DNA of 64,000 nt from Ophiocordyceps camponoti-saundersi (nom. inval.) (Eukaryota; Ascomycota; Sordariomycetes; Hypocreales; Ophiocordycipitaceae), in NCBI GenBank assembly GCA_003339415.1, contig PDHQ01000025.1, positions 215,853 through 279,852 on the forward strand. The letters are read 5' to 3'. Position numbers and translations under genes: made by a program. Under the pieces are notes generated by a model. It saw only the letters and a program-made list of their open reading frames with translations. It searched no databases and was not told the DNA's origin. Positions within the stretch are counted from its first letter, which is position 1. Each line of letters begins with the position of its first letter. This document shows positions 1-11,862 of this stretch, piece by piece.

Positions 1-656
1 GACCTGGGGTGAAGCAAACCATCCTCTTTCTCCTCCAGACTGTCGAGTGCAGGCAGTCTGTTTCGCTCATGGATTTGACTTCCTCCCCTTCCTATCAACA
101 TGGTCGAGTCAAAGCAGACTGTTCTTCATCTCCGAGCCTCATCGTCAGTCACCATTGACATCTTCCATCAACATCTCGCAGATCTCCATCCCAAATGAAC
201 TGGGAGACGGAAACGAAACCGGCTATTTAAAAAGCGATCTGCCTTTATTCGAGATGGCTGCAACGCACAGCTCTTGTCGACAGCTTACCTGCTGTTCAGC
301 AGCAACAGCGCAGCGCTCCTCTTCCCAAGGCAGAACTCGAAGCTGTGAAAGGCTATCTATGGCCTCGCATCCACGCACCCAGCATCACCTTCCTTCATCA
401 TTTTCGACATTTCAAAGGCAATAGAGATACTCTATGGTATAAACCTTTTGCTATGCCCAACCAAATGGAGCTCGTCAAGGTGCAACACCCATACCCAACG
501 CATGGAACGAGCCCAGGAATCAAGAATAGGTTCGCTTCCTGCTGGAAGAGCAAGCGACAGAATAGTGAGCAGGTTGACTGATTCCTCTACGCCTTTTTCT
601 CCTTTCTCTTCCCTGTTTCTCTTTCCACTCGCATCAAATGCGAGTTCGCATTTTCT

Positions 657-1196
657 TTGATCGCCACAGAAATGCATCCTCGCCAATCTCCTTTCCAAAC
701 GGATCGCGGGCGACTCATGCATCGGTTGCTTCATAATCCAGCCAAGAGAGATATATCATCGACGTCTTGCAAAACACCATCTGGTCGAAGAAGATGTGCA
801 GGAATGGCTGCGGCTCTTGGAGTCAGAGGCCGGGCCAGAGGAAGAGACCAAACAAATTATAAGGGAAGAAGCTCTTCGCCCGCACCTGTGACGACGAAAG
901 GTTATCATCTCGATTGCGGCTGTTTTGTGCATCCCGAAAAGAAGCAACGTCATGCAGAAGATCAGTGCTGGGCTTTACACCCAGAACTTCGGCCTCCCAG
1001 GAATCAATATCAGCAGCAAAAGCAGATCACAGCCTGTGAGGCTATCACGAAAACGTACGACTTGATGGCCGCCGACAGATGCGTTGAACGTGACGACGTT
1101 ATTTATGATTCGGGCGCTGGAGGCCATATTTTCAACGACCTCAAAATGGTTCATCACGATGGGCGAAAACACCGTTCTCAACACTTTCGCTTTTAA
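657..1196 (+). mobile_element. Ty1/copia retrotransposon relic (gag end and protease start)
   Basis: This reading frame carries a cysteine/histidine cluster ending CWALHPELRP, followed some 50 residues later by VIYDSGAGGHIFNDL. The pairing of a zinc-knuckle-like segment ending in HPELRP with a D-S-G-A-x-x-H-I-F-N-D aspartic protease start is characteristic of fungal Ty1/copia Gag-Pol proteins. A second frame over about 745-890 also reads like an acidic Gag helix (EEDVQEWLRLLESEAG), so frames have slipped against each other. No integrase or reverse transcriptase follows in frame and I see no LTRs. I call it a truncated, frameshifted relic. Unlike the element at 52.8 kb it has not become AT-rich. 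Confidence 0.6.
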
Positions 1197-2094
1197 AAGG
1201 CCATCCAAACACACAGTCACGATGTTCGGAAGCTCCCTGAATAGTCAAACCGTGGCCGGCGGATGAGTCGTCTGGCTTGTTACGAGATCTATGTGGGAAG
1301 CCTGAATAACTGACAAAAGTGACACCAAGAGTGGAATCTATCTGGGAATCACCAACGCGACCCGGGCTTGGTATCCGGCGACCTATCCACTACAACTTAA
1401 GCATCTCGTCGAACTGATCAATAATGTAACAAGGTTCCTCGAAATCATCATCATTGACTCAGCATTCGACTTCCAAGAGTTGGCTCTGGAGATTGCGAAC
1501 CTCAACCGGGACATGTTATTATTTTCGATGCTCTTTCGACATTCGATATACTCTATTGCAACTTCTTTTGCAAACAGATTGCAGACGATGCCTGCATCTG
1601 GCACACAAAAATCCTGAGAAGAAGAGTAAGACCTATTCTCTTCAACAACCTCACTCGTTCGCTTCAGCCTTCGTCGAGGTTAAAAGCCATTCACCTGGGA
1701 AATTTCACTGAGGAGGCCTCTCTAGTATCGATCTCGTCGACATTCAAGATTCTTCGCCGCCATTAGCAATTGAGATGCGACACGATGGGTCGTTGTCTTC
1801 GTTAATAAGCGATAGTTAACTAGGAAAGAAGATGTCTTTGCCAACCAGAGCATATGCGGAGGGCACTGATGTGCTGCATCGAGTCTTGCTTCATCAAGTC
1901 ACCGTATCGACGATTTCATAACGTTGTGTTGAAGCCGGTCGCACAACCCCAAGAAGAGAAACAGACTAGAGGATGACAGGAGACATAGATGAGTTTTAAC
2001 CTCTGTTTGCTGGACTTGGGCTGAGAGTGCCCATGTTATATCGGCAGTTTACGGATTTGACGGCTGCGAAAGACGTCGGTATCGGACTGACTAA
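1197..2094. other. No gene recognised
   Basis: Only short frames broken by stops are present. The position directly after the copia protease relic suggests decayed pol sequence, but I see no integrase or polymerase motif to support this. Confidence 0.4.
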
Positions 2095-2290
2095 AGCAGA
2101 GAAGGCATTCGAGAACTGGGAAGAAGGCAGAGGCATTCGAGAATCGGGGATGCAGAAGTGGCATTAGAAACCCGGAAAAGCAGAGGAGGCACTCGAGAAT
2201 CGGTGAGGCAGAAGAGACGTTCAACAACCGGAGAAGCAGAAGAGGCGTTCGAAACTCTGAAAAGCAGAGGAGGCCTTCGAGACCCGGAGG
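2095..2290. repeat. Imperfect tandem repeat with GCATTCGAGAA core
   Basis: About six diverged units of roughly 28-35 bases share a core close to GCATTCGAGAA followed by a GGAGAAGCAGAGG-like purine stretch. Spacing and sequence are irregular. No coding role is evident. Confidence 0.55.
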
Positions 2291-4518
2291 GTAATCATGT
2301 CGAGCAAGCCATCTTCTCACCAGAGATCCTTCATCTTCATCGATCATCGAGCTGGCGCCATCCGCCTCTTTATCAACCTGGTCGCACCAAATGCACTGCA
2401 AAGTACCAGGGGTGATTCTCAACGGTAACAACTTCTTCAAGGACGGGAAGGTCTTCACTTATCTTCTTGGCCATTTTCACCTCCGTTTCGAGCAGGGTGA
2501 AGTAGGTGAACACTTCACCCGATATGGAGAGATTTCAGAATGGTGGTATATGGCTGGTGGAAGAGGCGTCAGTCAACGCAGGGTGCCGACGGTGGAAGAA
2601 GGAAAGCTCACCAGCCTGACATGATTTCTCAGTTTCGAAGATTCGTTCGCTTTGACGATGGCTGCGGACAATAAGGATTCCGCCAAGTTCCCACGACGAA
2701 TGAACTCTGCGGCAGCACAAGATCGGAAGTCAGCAGTGTCTTGAATAGGTCCAGAAGACGTTTGTCCAAAGACGAAGAATCTCTGGCGCCAGAAGCCATC
2801 GTGGATTGCCGGGCTTAAAGTCAGTACGGTCCTGAATTCAGGTTCTGACATGGAGGCAGCGTTGTGCCATCTGGCGCTTCAAGGTAACCTGCATCAGCTA
2901 AAGCAGTGGTTGAGAACCGGGCTTCTATACGACTCCATCTTCATCGAAAGAACGAATTGCTGGTCGAACAGAATCTTCAACAAGTTCTCAGTCAAGCTGT
3001 CGTTTCGTCAGCGAACACACCTTTGACGATGTCACCAATCTTGTCGAAACTCGATTCCAGATCGGCCGTATTTACAAAAGAGGCCTGGATTACATTCTTC
3101 ACACACATCTTCCATTACATGGATTCAGAAGCTGATTGACTACAGCGATGTTTCTTTACCCTTCGTTGTTGTTATATGGGTGCAGAGGATTCATACCCTT
3201 TAACAGTTAGACACCCTGTTTCACACAACGGTTTGGGCTCGACAACGGCAAAGGTGAAGACGTTATTCCACCCATACGATGCTCTATGCCTTTTGCACCC
3301 TTTTTCCTTCTCAACTTCACAACTCCACCATCGCGCATCACAACTTGCATCAACCGCCACGCCACCCACAACGCCCGAAAGGGCATGCATCACCATTTTT
3401 CGTGCATCTCAATATCCCATCTATTTCATCGTGCCTTTTTTTTTGTCTTCTTCATGATGACGCCTCAACTGGGAAAAAAAAACGTCCAACTCCATCAAAG
3501 CAGCTGGCCAAGATTCCGAGTTAAACAAAAACGTCAAGAAAGGCTTCAAAAGATCACGATGATCATCTGGCTTACGATTTCATCCATACGGTGATGATGA
3601 TTTCATTGAATACAGCGACATTCTCGACTCTTCGTTTGTCGTTACGTGGGTGAAGAGGATTCATATCCCTCGACCATCGCACACCTATTCGGGAGAAACA
3701 GCGGCGGAGGGCGAATACTATATTTCACCTGTTTCCCCTACTTGGATGAAGATTTAATCGACTACAGCGATATTTTTCTTTCACCCGCCTTTGTCGTCGA
3801 ACGAGTCTAGGAGGCTCTGGTTATTCGACTCTCACCTCTTTGCCCGGAACCAGCGGCCAAATCTGATGCGATATTTTTCACCCTTTTCTTATACGGAGAT
3901 GAAAGACGAGATCAACTATAGCGTTTTTCTCAACCGCTGTCTGTTCTTTATAGGTCCAGATTCCCCATATCCCTCAACCAACGCCTGTGCGGACCGAGTT
4001 ATCCAGTGTGGCCACACCGGTACATGGGACACCAGAAACGGTGGCGGCAATAAAGCCACCGGAAGACTTTCGACCGCCTCCGGGTCTTATTGACCCTCCT
4101 GGAGGCGGCACCCGGTGAACGGTGCCGGGTTCTCGAGCGCTATGTGACATTCGGGTGCGTGCTTTGTTTATCGGAGAAGAACAGTTGCCCCATCGTTAAT
4201 GGAGATTTCACCAATGAGCTCATTACCGGGTCCTCCTTTGGAAGGAGTACAGATATCGTGCAGGATCGGAGTCTCCATTGGTGCGAGTTCTCCAGTCGCT
4301 GGTGATGTTTCATCAGTGAGTTTATTGCTGGGCTCTCCATGGAAGGGCGACAGATTCCAAGGATTGGACCTCTTTGGTAACAGAGACGCCATTGCTTCGA
4401 CTTCTTTTTTTCCAGCCAGGACGAATCTCTTCTCTTCCAAACTCTTCCCTATCATCTTCATCTCTCACCACGCTTTCAACACCCCTTCCTCAAGCCGCGG
4501 CTCATTAACTGCTGCATC
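2291..4518. other. No intact gene; diverged dispersed repeats
   Basis: No frame resembles a protein I know. A block starting with an ACTACAGCGAT-like motif and running into GGGTGNAGAGGATTCATA recurs near 3,143 and 3,612, and its first part recurs near 3,760. This indicates old duplicated sequence rather than genes. Confidence 0.4.
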
Positions 4519-5175
4519 GTCCGTCTTTCTACAAAACCTGTTTCTTGCATCTTCTTGAGAAGAAACGAAGAAAGAAACACTGACACTCCATATTTTCTAG
4601 TGGAGGTGGTATCCGGCATCTTTCAACTGCGCAGACTGGCCATGACGAACGTCTCTTCTCTCTTCCCATCTCTTCCAGATAATTCCTCTTCTCTTTCTCG
4701 CACAAAATCACACGCATACGGTAACACGATGCATATCAATTATAAGACCGATCCGCGAGCAAAAACGTCGATACATCTCTCAGTCGACATGAAGGACGAT
4801 GACAAGCTACTCTCCAACAGCTCGTGGATGGACATCAAGGAACTGGATGAAGAGCGTTATCGGCACTTTATACTGTAATAGCGGCTATGCTAGAGTTGGC
4901 TTTCATTCTCGATAACGCCTTGACGGACAGAAGTCGGGAAAAGTGTTGATCATCTGCGCATACGCACAGCAAAAGGCCTCACCCTTTCTCGAACCACTTC
5001 TGAGATGTTCATCTCTTCAGAAGTCACTCCATCGTTCGGCTTTCTGCAAAACTGTTTCTTGCATCTTCTCAAGACGAACGAAAGAAAGATATGAAGGAGA
5101 AAAAAACACTGACACTCCATATTACCAGTGGAGGTTGTATTCGGTTTCCGACTTTCAACTGCGCAGAGCGGTCAC
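4519..5175. repeat. Direct duplication of about 130 bases
   Basis: The segment 4,519-4,650 recurs at 5,038-5,175. Both contain GTTTCTTGCATCTTCT, then a run into CACTGACACTCCATATT, then GTGGAGGT and CTTTCAACTGCGCAGA. Copies differ by small substitutions and gaps, and about 390 bases lie between them. No gene is recognised in or between them. Confidence 0.6.
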
Positions 5176-5844
5176 GACCGGCCTCGTTATGGTGTTTTTC
5201 CTCTTGCGACAGACGTCGCACTTTAACGACTTGACAACCGATTTCTCACTCCTGACCCAGAACTATCGCGCCTACGGGACGACGACGGCGTGACACGGCG
5301 TCGATCCGACGGAGAAAGAGACCGGCATGAAAGGAGGGCAGGCAACGTTGGTTTAGAAATCCAAGTTGCTTCTCCGCCTCGTACCTGGGGACGAAGGATA
5401 CAGCGCATGGGAGGCGGCCCTTGCGTATGCGCGAACCAGAATCGGTCGGGCGATGATGAGAATCCGAGATGACGAGCTGGTGGCCTGGAAGGATACCATT
5501 CGCGCGCACCTGGATGCGATTTGCGCTGTACATCGACACAGGTGAGTATAAGTCTTCCCAACCTGCTCGCAGACGCCTGTTCGATCTCAACCCGTGCAGA
5601 AGCCTATTCGAACCATCGAGTCATCTATCACCAAACCCTCGATGTAAAAGGCGGTCGACAGCAAGAAGGAGTATAAGTACGTGTCGGTTGGACAAGGATG
5701 CGGCGAATGAGGCCAGGCGGGTGGCGCGGATTGACGCCCAATTGCCAGCGAGAACGGGAAGTGGTGCCCGAAAAGGGGACGGGAAGGAAGACGATCGGGT
5801 TTCTGACTTGTGATGGCGCAGAGCAGCCACGACAAAGGTGGTTG
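5176..5844. other. No gene recognised
   Basis: Several overlapping frames of about 100 codons are open on both strands, as happens by chance in GC-rich DNA. None has recognisable motifs or plausible fungal splice sites joining it to another frame. Confidence 0.35.
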
Positions 5845-6216
5845 AGATTCTTCTGGATGGGTTCATCAACGATGAGTCTCTTTCTTGTCTGATACACATA
5901 CGTCGGAAACGGAAGCTGGGAAGGCTTCATCAACGAGAAGACTCTTTGTCTGATATACGTTCCAAAACAAAAGCTTCGGAGGATTGATTAACGAGAAATA
6001 ATCTCATCTTGAATACGTCGACAACAGAATCCCTCGACGGATTCATAAACGAGAATTGTCTTGTCTCAATCACGTCGATAACAGAACCCTGGACAGCTTC
6101 AATAACGAGAATTGTCTTGTGTCAAATACATCGAAAAGAAGGGTCTCGACGGATTCATAAACGAGAATTGTCTTGTCTTAAATACGTCGACAACAGAATT
6201 CCTCGACGGATTCATA
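5845..6216. repeat. Tandem repeat of about 60-66-base units
   Basis: Five to six units are anchored by GGATTCATAAACGAGAA and TCTTGTCT followed by TACGTCGACAACAGAA. The last three units are well conserved; the first ones are diverged (for example GCTTCATCAACGAGAAGACT). Unit length varies slightly. It looks like a decaying minisatellite. Confidence 0.7.
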
Positions 6217-8159
6217 ACATTCAGAGAGAACAACCAGAACATGGCATCCTTGATGGCGGAGGCTATCCGCAACGTACGCGAAGACTCACGACACACCCCA
6301 GGAATATCCACCGGAGGCAGCATGCCCACCCTACGTTCGACAGACGTCGGTTTCTTCAACCCGGACAAGCGGGATGCCACCGGCACTGGTATGTTCTCTG
6401 ATGGCAAATCCACCACCTACACATGTGTTTTTGCGTTCAGCGACCGCCTCCAGCACCTCGCAAGGACTCGTGGATAAACGAGAAGACTCTTGTTTCTAAA
6501 CCAAAGGCCGAAGCTGTGAAGAGGGCTAATTGATATCGAAAACAAACCCTTTGAAGGGAGAGGAATCCCCAAAGAAAACGGAAGTTTTGTCATTTCTTCA
6601 GGTTAAATGTCCCCATATCTCATTCCTGCAGAGAAGATCTCGGTTCCATCTGTTGATGATAACAGCCAGAGCAATCAAGACAAGGCTGTCTTTACTATGC
6701 GAAGGTGAACGGATGAGACAGCATCGACTCCGGGTTTCATAAAGACCTTCCGGGAAACAAAAAGCATCCTCAGCGACTGGGTTGCTGAGCAAGTGCTGCT
6801 CATGCAGGATCCCACTAATCCATGTGTGGGTGTCGCGACTGAAGATAAGTGGAAGGGGGGGCTTGGACTGGGAAACCCTTTCCACGACTGACTGAGACGC
6901 ATCATCAGTTTTCTTCAGATTCAAGAACGACTTTTATTCGCCCTTCGAATTCTGCATTTCGAAACCTCTTCGGAACACTAATCTCTAGCCGTGGGTCGAG
7001 TATCGTCTGGCCCTTTACTCTCTTCTTCACATATCGCGACTGTTGTTTCGCTTCTACGGCTTCTCTCTCAACCCTCCTGTTCCCTCAAGATTTTCAAAGG
7101 GTAACTATCCTGTTTCTATCCTGCCTCCTCGTCGCCTACTCGCTTTGCGGCGATGAAATCGATAAATCTCTGACAATATTGTCTTCAACATCCGAACAGC
7201 GCATACACTCTGCAAGTATGCTTGCGGGTGTCGATCAGTGAAGACCTACCGGTTGGCAATGGGGCACTCATTGTTGGGCAGCCACCTGGCAGGCACTCAC
7301 GTGACCCAGCCAGCGGGCCCCTTCTTCTTCCCCCGTAGCTAGGCAGCCTGAGCTTAGCCTCTTCATCATCACACACACTCACACACATTGTGCTCGTGCG
7401 TTGCCTTCTATGGTGATGGCCCTCTCGGGAGAGCCATTATACTCATCGCCACAGCTCGACCTAGCTTCGGACTGGAGGTTGCGAGAGATGGCTTTCACAG
7501 CGAAATCTACCAGACGGTCCTCTGAAACATCTGGAATTTCCAACAGGAAGATCAACGCCGCCCATCTTTACCCCATGCAAGTCGGCTACCTTGACGAATC
7601 ACTTCTCTGGGGAAAGGTCAGAAGAAAAGCTCTTTCTACTTCTTGATTCCTCTGGGACAGAGGTCTTCGGAATCTTGCATACAGCCATGTCTGACCTTGA
7701 AACGTCCAACAGTTTGCAAAGCACCGCGATTTTGAGTCTCACACCTGCTGAGTCTCACACCGGCCAAAAAAAGATCGTCTCGAAGGGCTTCATGACAAGA
7801 AGAAGCAAGACCCGAACGGACGTCAAAAACGAATTCGGATATGATGGGTTGTGTATGTTCCATTGCGGCGAGTGAGTTGGGTGTATTGTTAAACATATTG
7901 ATAGACCAAGATCTCTACTGTTACGACTTCGGCTTCCGGCCATGAATATTCATCGACGCGGCCTGTTGACATCTTCGACAACTGGCTGGTATTCTCCAGA
8001 TCACAAGAGCCAGTGGAAAGGTTTTACTCAGAGCGATATCCCCAGGTCAAAGAGGTGATTCTATGTCGATCCAATCTCGAAGAGGGTATCGATTCATGTT
8101 TATATATACATATGTTAACTTACGTCAGGGACATGCATCTGTATGGGTAGAACGCCTTG
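6217..8159. other. No gene recognised
   Basis: No frame has recognisable domains. A short CA-rich stretch lies at about 7,370-7,390. The frames at 6,598-6,924 and 6,849-7,241 overlap each other on opposite strands and neither looks protein-like. Confidence 0.35.
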
Positions 8160-9060
8160 TCATGTGTGACGAGTGTGTATCGCGGATGGTGCTCGCTTCC
8201 AGCCCTTCTGCGCTCGTCAAAGCCCTCTTTATAAAGGCCGTCACCAGTAAAGCCCATATTCCCAACGAGACCACTCTCGTCCTGCCCCCAAGGCGGCCAC
8301 GTTAACGTCCCCTATAGAAAAGCCGTTACCAGTAACGTGGAGATAAAAATCTCGTTCCATTTTCCAGCGATGGCGAGTTTGTATCGCGGATGGTCTTCGC
8401 TCTCGGCCCGCCTGCGCACGTCAACGCGCTCTTTGTGAAGGCCGTTACTGGCAACGTCCATATTCTGGAAGAGACAAGTCTCCTTCCATTTTCCAGCGAT
8501 GACGGGTGAGTATCTCGCATGGTATTCGCTTTTGGCCCTCTGCCTATGTCAAGGCCATCTTCATGAACGCCGTAACCGTAACTGGCAACGTTCATAAACC
8601 AAGCGAGACAACTCTCGTGCCGCTTCCCAGCGATGATGAGTGTGTATCGCGCATGGTTTCCGCTTCCGACCCTCTGCGCATGCCAAGGCAAACTTCATGA
8701 ACGCCGTATCAGGCAACGTTCACATGCTGGAAGAGACCACCCTAGTACCGCCCTCTCAGCGACTCGAAGCGACCACAGCCGTCACGTTTCCAAGCTCCCA
8801 GCATCATCCATGTGGGTGCGCGGCCGAGCATCATGCGTGACAAAGAGTGTTGACAATCTCTCGGCAGTTGACCCGCCGCAAGTCAACGCACACTTGCTCA
8901 AAGCCGTGACCAGCAACGTTCACATCCCGAACGAAACCACTCTCGCCACACCCAACCAGCAGCTTGAGATTACCGCAGCCGGGCGTTTCCAGGCTTTTAT
9001 GACCAGCAACGTGAGAGTGCGACCGAGTTGGATGCGTGACAAAGAGTGTTGACCACCCCT
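8160..9060. repeat. Decayed tandem repeat of about 120-200-base units
   Basis: Units recur from about 8,166, 8,371, 8,500, 8,636, 8,840 and 9,030. Each carries some of: a GTGTATCGCGGATGGT-like start, a Pro-Ser-Ala-like segment, AAGGCCGTNACCAGNAACGT, a CATATTCC-like block and GAGACCACTCTCGT. Translated units share patterns such as VSRMV and NETTLV in shifting frames, so the array may derive from a repeated protein-coding segment that has decayed. Confidence 0.6.
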
Positions 9061-9716
9061 TCAGCAGCTGTAGCGCTCGCTTGTGTCGTTTGCACAAAGA
9101 CAAACGCCTCCCAGTCTCACGTTTGAAGGTTTTCACCGCGCCATACAGCTATTTGGGAATCTTGCCGAACTACAGTGCTTTTTCAAGTCGTTGCTTTCCA
9201 AATTTGACGAGTGGAAAGCCAACAAACAAGACTACGTTTGTTGATTGGAAGAAAGCCCTACGAGCGGAAGGCTACCATCTTTCATACCAATTTGGAGGCG
9301 TCTTCAATCGCCGGAGGGAAGCCGGGATTCGTGGAGAATGCAAGAACTGGACCGAGGAGTCAACACACTGCACTTGCAACTGCGCTGTTTGCTCCAGTGC
9401 CGATGATGGCCTGTTGTGCGTCGGGACTCTCGCTCACTTGATCAGTTTGAGGTCGAGGTTCTCGGCGCAAGCCAGCTTCACCCAGCTCGAGATGGCCCAA
9501 GGTGGACCGGACCTCTGAACACGGCACGCTTGATCGCGAACCTCCACACGGTTGACTCTGTACGGAGAAGGGCCATCGATGACAGTTCATAGGCAACCCT
9601 CGACTCTGCCTAGTTTTACCCATATCTCATCTCAGTCAAGGTCAGTATATACTTACACCACCTGTCTAAGAGATGTTGAAATCTAATGAACCACAGCTTA
9701 ACAAGGAGAACACCTT
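9061..9716. other. No gene recognised
   Basis: A 160-codon frame (9,036-9,518) is open but starts inside the preceding repeat and has no motif I recognise. I treat it as chance or relic sequence. Confidence 0.3.
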
Positions 9717-10147
9717 ACCGAACTCAGGCAAATACAACGACTTCAGTCTCGACAACCCTCAGTATACCACTGCGAACTTCACGGGTACCGAATACCCGGG
9801 GCTGGTCTCCTCCAAGACTACTGAATCTCTGGGACTGGTATCCTTCAAGGCTATTGAATCTCTGGAGCTGGTCATCTTCAAGGCTATTGAATGGTACAGG
9901 CTGGACTGTCAAACCTAGACCGAACTCAGGCAAATACAACGACTTCAGTCTCAGTAACCCTCATTACACCACTGCGAACTTCACGGGTACCGAATACCCG
10001 GGGCTGGTCTCCTCCAAGGCTGTTGAATCTCTGGAGCAGGTCTCCTCCAAGGCTGTTGAATCTCTGGAGCAGGTCTCCTCCACGGCTACCTGGAGCAGGT
10101 CTCCTCTACGGCTAGTGAATGGTACAGGCTGAACCGTCAAACCTAAC
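9717..10147. repeat. Nested duplication: about 202-base direct repeat with internal 30-base repeats
   Basis: The block starting ACCGAACTCAGGCAAATACA at 9,717 restarts at 9,919, and both copies end with a GTGAATGGTACAGGCTG-like sequence. Each contains three to four short units of the form GTTGAATCTCTGGAGCAGGT. The larger duplication therefore contains an older or independently expanding minisatellite. Confidence 0.75.
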
Positions 10148-11451
10148 GGCAGCGTTCACGGACGTCTTTGAAGAAGACGGACCTTCAGTCGTTCCTTATT
10201 GGCTTTCAGAACGAACAATAGTCAACGACAAAGCTATGGGCTTTGAGCTTCTTCAAGCATCATTCACCGGGGATCAGAGAGTTGCTAACGAACCTTGGCC
10301 GAACCACCATGGACCGGGACCGAAGAGATTCAACGAATGCTACGGATGTCGCCATCAACAGCCAAGCGGACTTTCTTTCTCCTTGCTGATGGCAGCTCGC
10401 CGGCCGAGAGTGCGGTCCCTGCACATCAGTGCCTGTGACTCGTATCTCTGCGGTCGTATCTCCCCGGATAGAGAGCATCCCCTCCTATTGTAGGCGCAAC
10501 TCCGAAGCAGACTGGCATAAAGAAATGAGGTCAATCATCGGCTCGAGGAAGACGTTTTTGGGCATCTATATTCCGATACAGCGGCTCTCGAGAAAACAGA
10601 TTCTCGATACTCTGGATACCTCCGACAATGAACTGACGGAGACCTCATCCATGACCATCTCACCAGCACCCACTGCATCCGCCAAGAAATCACTGGAACA
10701 GAGATATCCGATGCCTGAGCTACCAGAGGCATCGACACTTTATAACGCGAAAGCTAATATCACGTTCTTCATTCTACACTTCAACGGCAAAGGTGAAGAT
10801 ACTCTCAACTGAAGAAAGCCCTCGCGTATGTTGCAGAATACCGAGGACCTTTACAGGAGCAGCCAATATTCTTCTCCTCAACTCTACCGGCCGTTTACAC
10901 AACGGCGGCAACTCGACCCCGTGCGCCTACGTGTTTCTCTAAAGACAAGGACTTCGGGTGGGAAGTTCTTCACCTATATCGACAGAATCCCGAGCTCACA
11001 GCGAGTTGTTCAATCAGCGGACCCGAGACAGTTTGGACCATTGGCGAAACTCTCGGCAATCTCCCTTTTCTAATTCCGAGTAAGATGAGGGGGCGTACGG
11101 TGAAATGGATGGAGTTGCAGAAGAAGATCGAGTCCAGGGTGACGAGGGTGTCAAGCTGGATACCGGAAAGACCTGAGGCCAAGCTAAGCCCCATCCCTCG
11201 ACACAAGGTGATCCCTCCTGTGAAGCCTGCTCCCTCCTTGAAAGTCAACACTTAGGGTACTGGAAATCACTCGGCGGGACAAGAGGGCGGAAAAACGGGT
11301 CAGGAGGAGATGAAAGGGAAACGATATCTGACCAAGGGACTGGGGCGTCCGAGAGAAACGGGTGTGATGAACGTTTTTCAGCACCTTCAGACATTCCATC
11401 TCCCACCTTCTTCTCGCTCTTCAAGGCTTTCCCACCACAGGCCCTGGTGAT
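10148..11451. other. No gene recognised
   Basis: The sequence precedes a Ty3/gypsy RNase H relic in the same orientation and could hold its decayed upstream parts, but I see no protease or polymerase motif in any frame. Confidence 0.35.
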
Positions 11452-11862
11452 CTCACTTTGTTAGCCCTCCATCGGCCGCAACTGGACAAGCTAGTCCTTG
11501 TCTATACCGACGCCTCCAAGTTTGGAGCTAGGTGTGTCATACTCATCCTACAGGAACAATGAGAGGGCCCGGTGCTAATACTATAAAACTCATTTTTCTT
11601 CACAAAGACGCAACGGAACTATAGAACGTATAAGCGTGAGCTTTGCCCTCTGGTTGAGTTCTGCCGACGACATAAGCACCTATTCTATGCACCGGACAAG
11701 TCGACTGTCTTTACCGATTATTTTTCCCTCACTTGGTTCTTGTCCTCGGAAGGCCATGAGGGGATATATGATGTAGATGGTTCCCGAAATGCTGCAGCCG
11801 ACGCCTTGTCGAGAACAATCTTTCCGTCAGACGATTGTCAGTCTGAGGACATTCTCGCATAG
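11452..11862 (+). mobile_element. Ty3/gypsy retrotransposon relic (end of reverse transcriptase and RNase H)
   Basis: One continuous frame with two internal stops reads through hallmarks of a gypsy-type polymerase: LVLVYTDASKFGA (RNase H first Asp), FFTKTQRNYRTYKREL (RNase H), LVEFCRRHKHLFYA, VFTDYFSLTWFL, and GSRNAAADALSRT, the usual end of the RNase H region. Between HEGIYD and the last motif some 20-30 residues expected in the family are missing, so there is a deletion as well as stops. No integrase follows in frame and no LTR is seen. The element is dead. Confidence 0.85.

Noticed and set aside
5845..9060. CRISPR-like array
   Set aside because: Repeats are diverged and tandem, without unique equal-length spacers, and the organism is a fungus.
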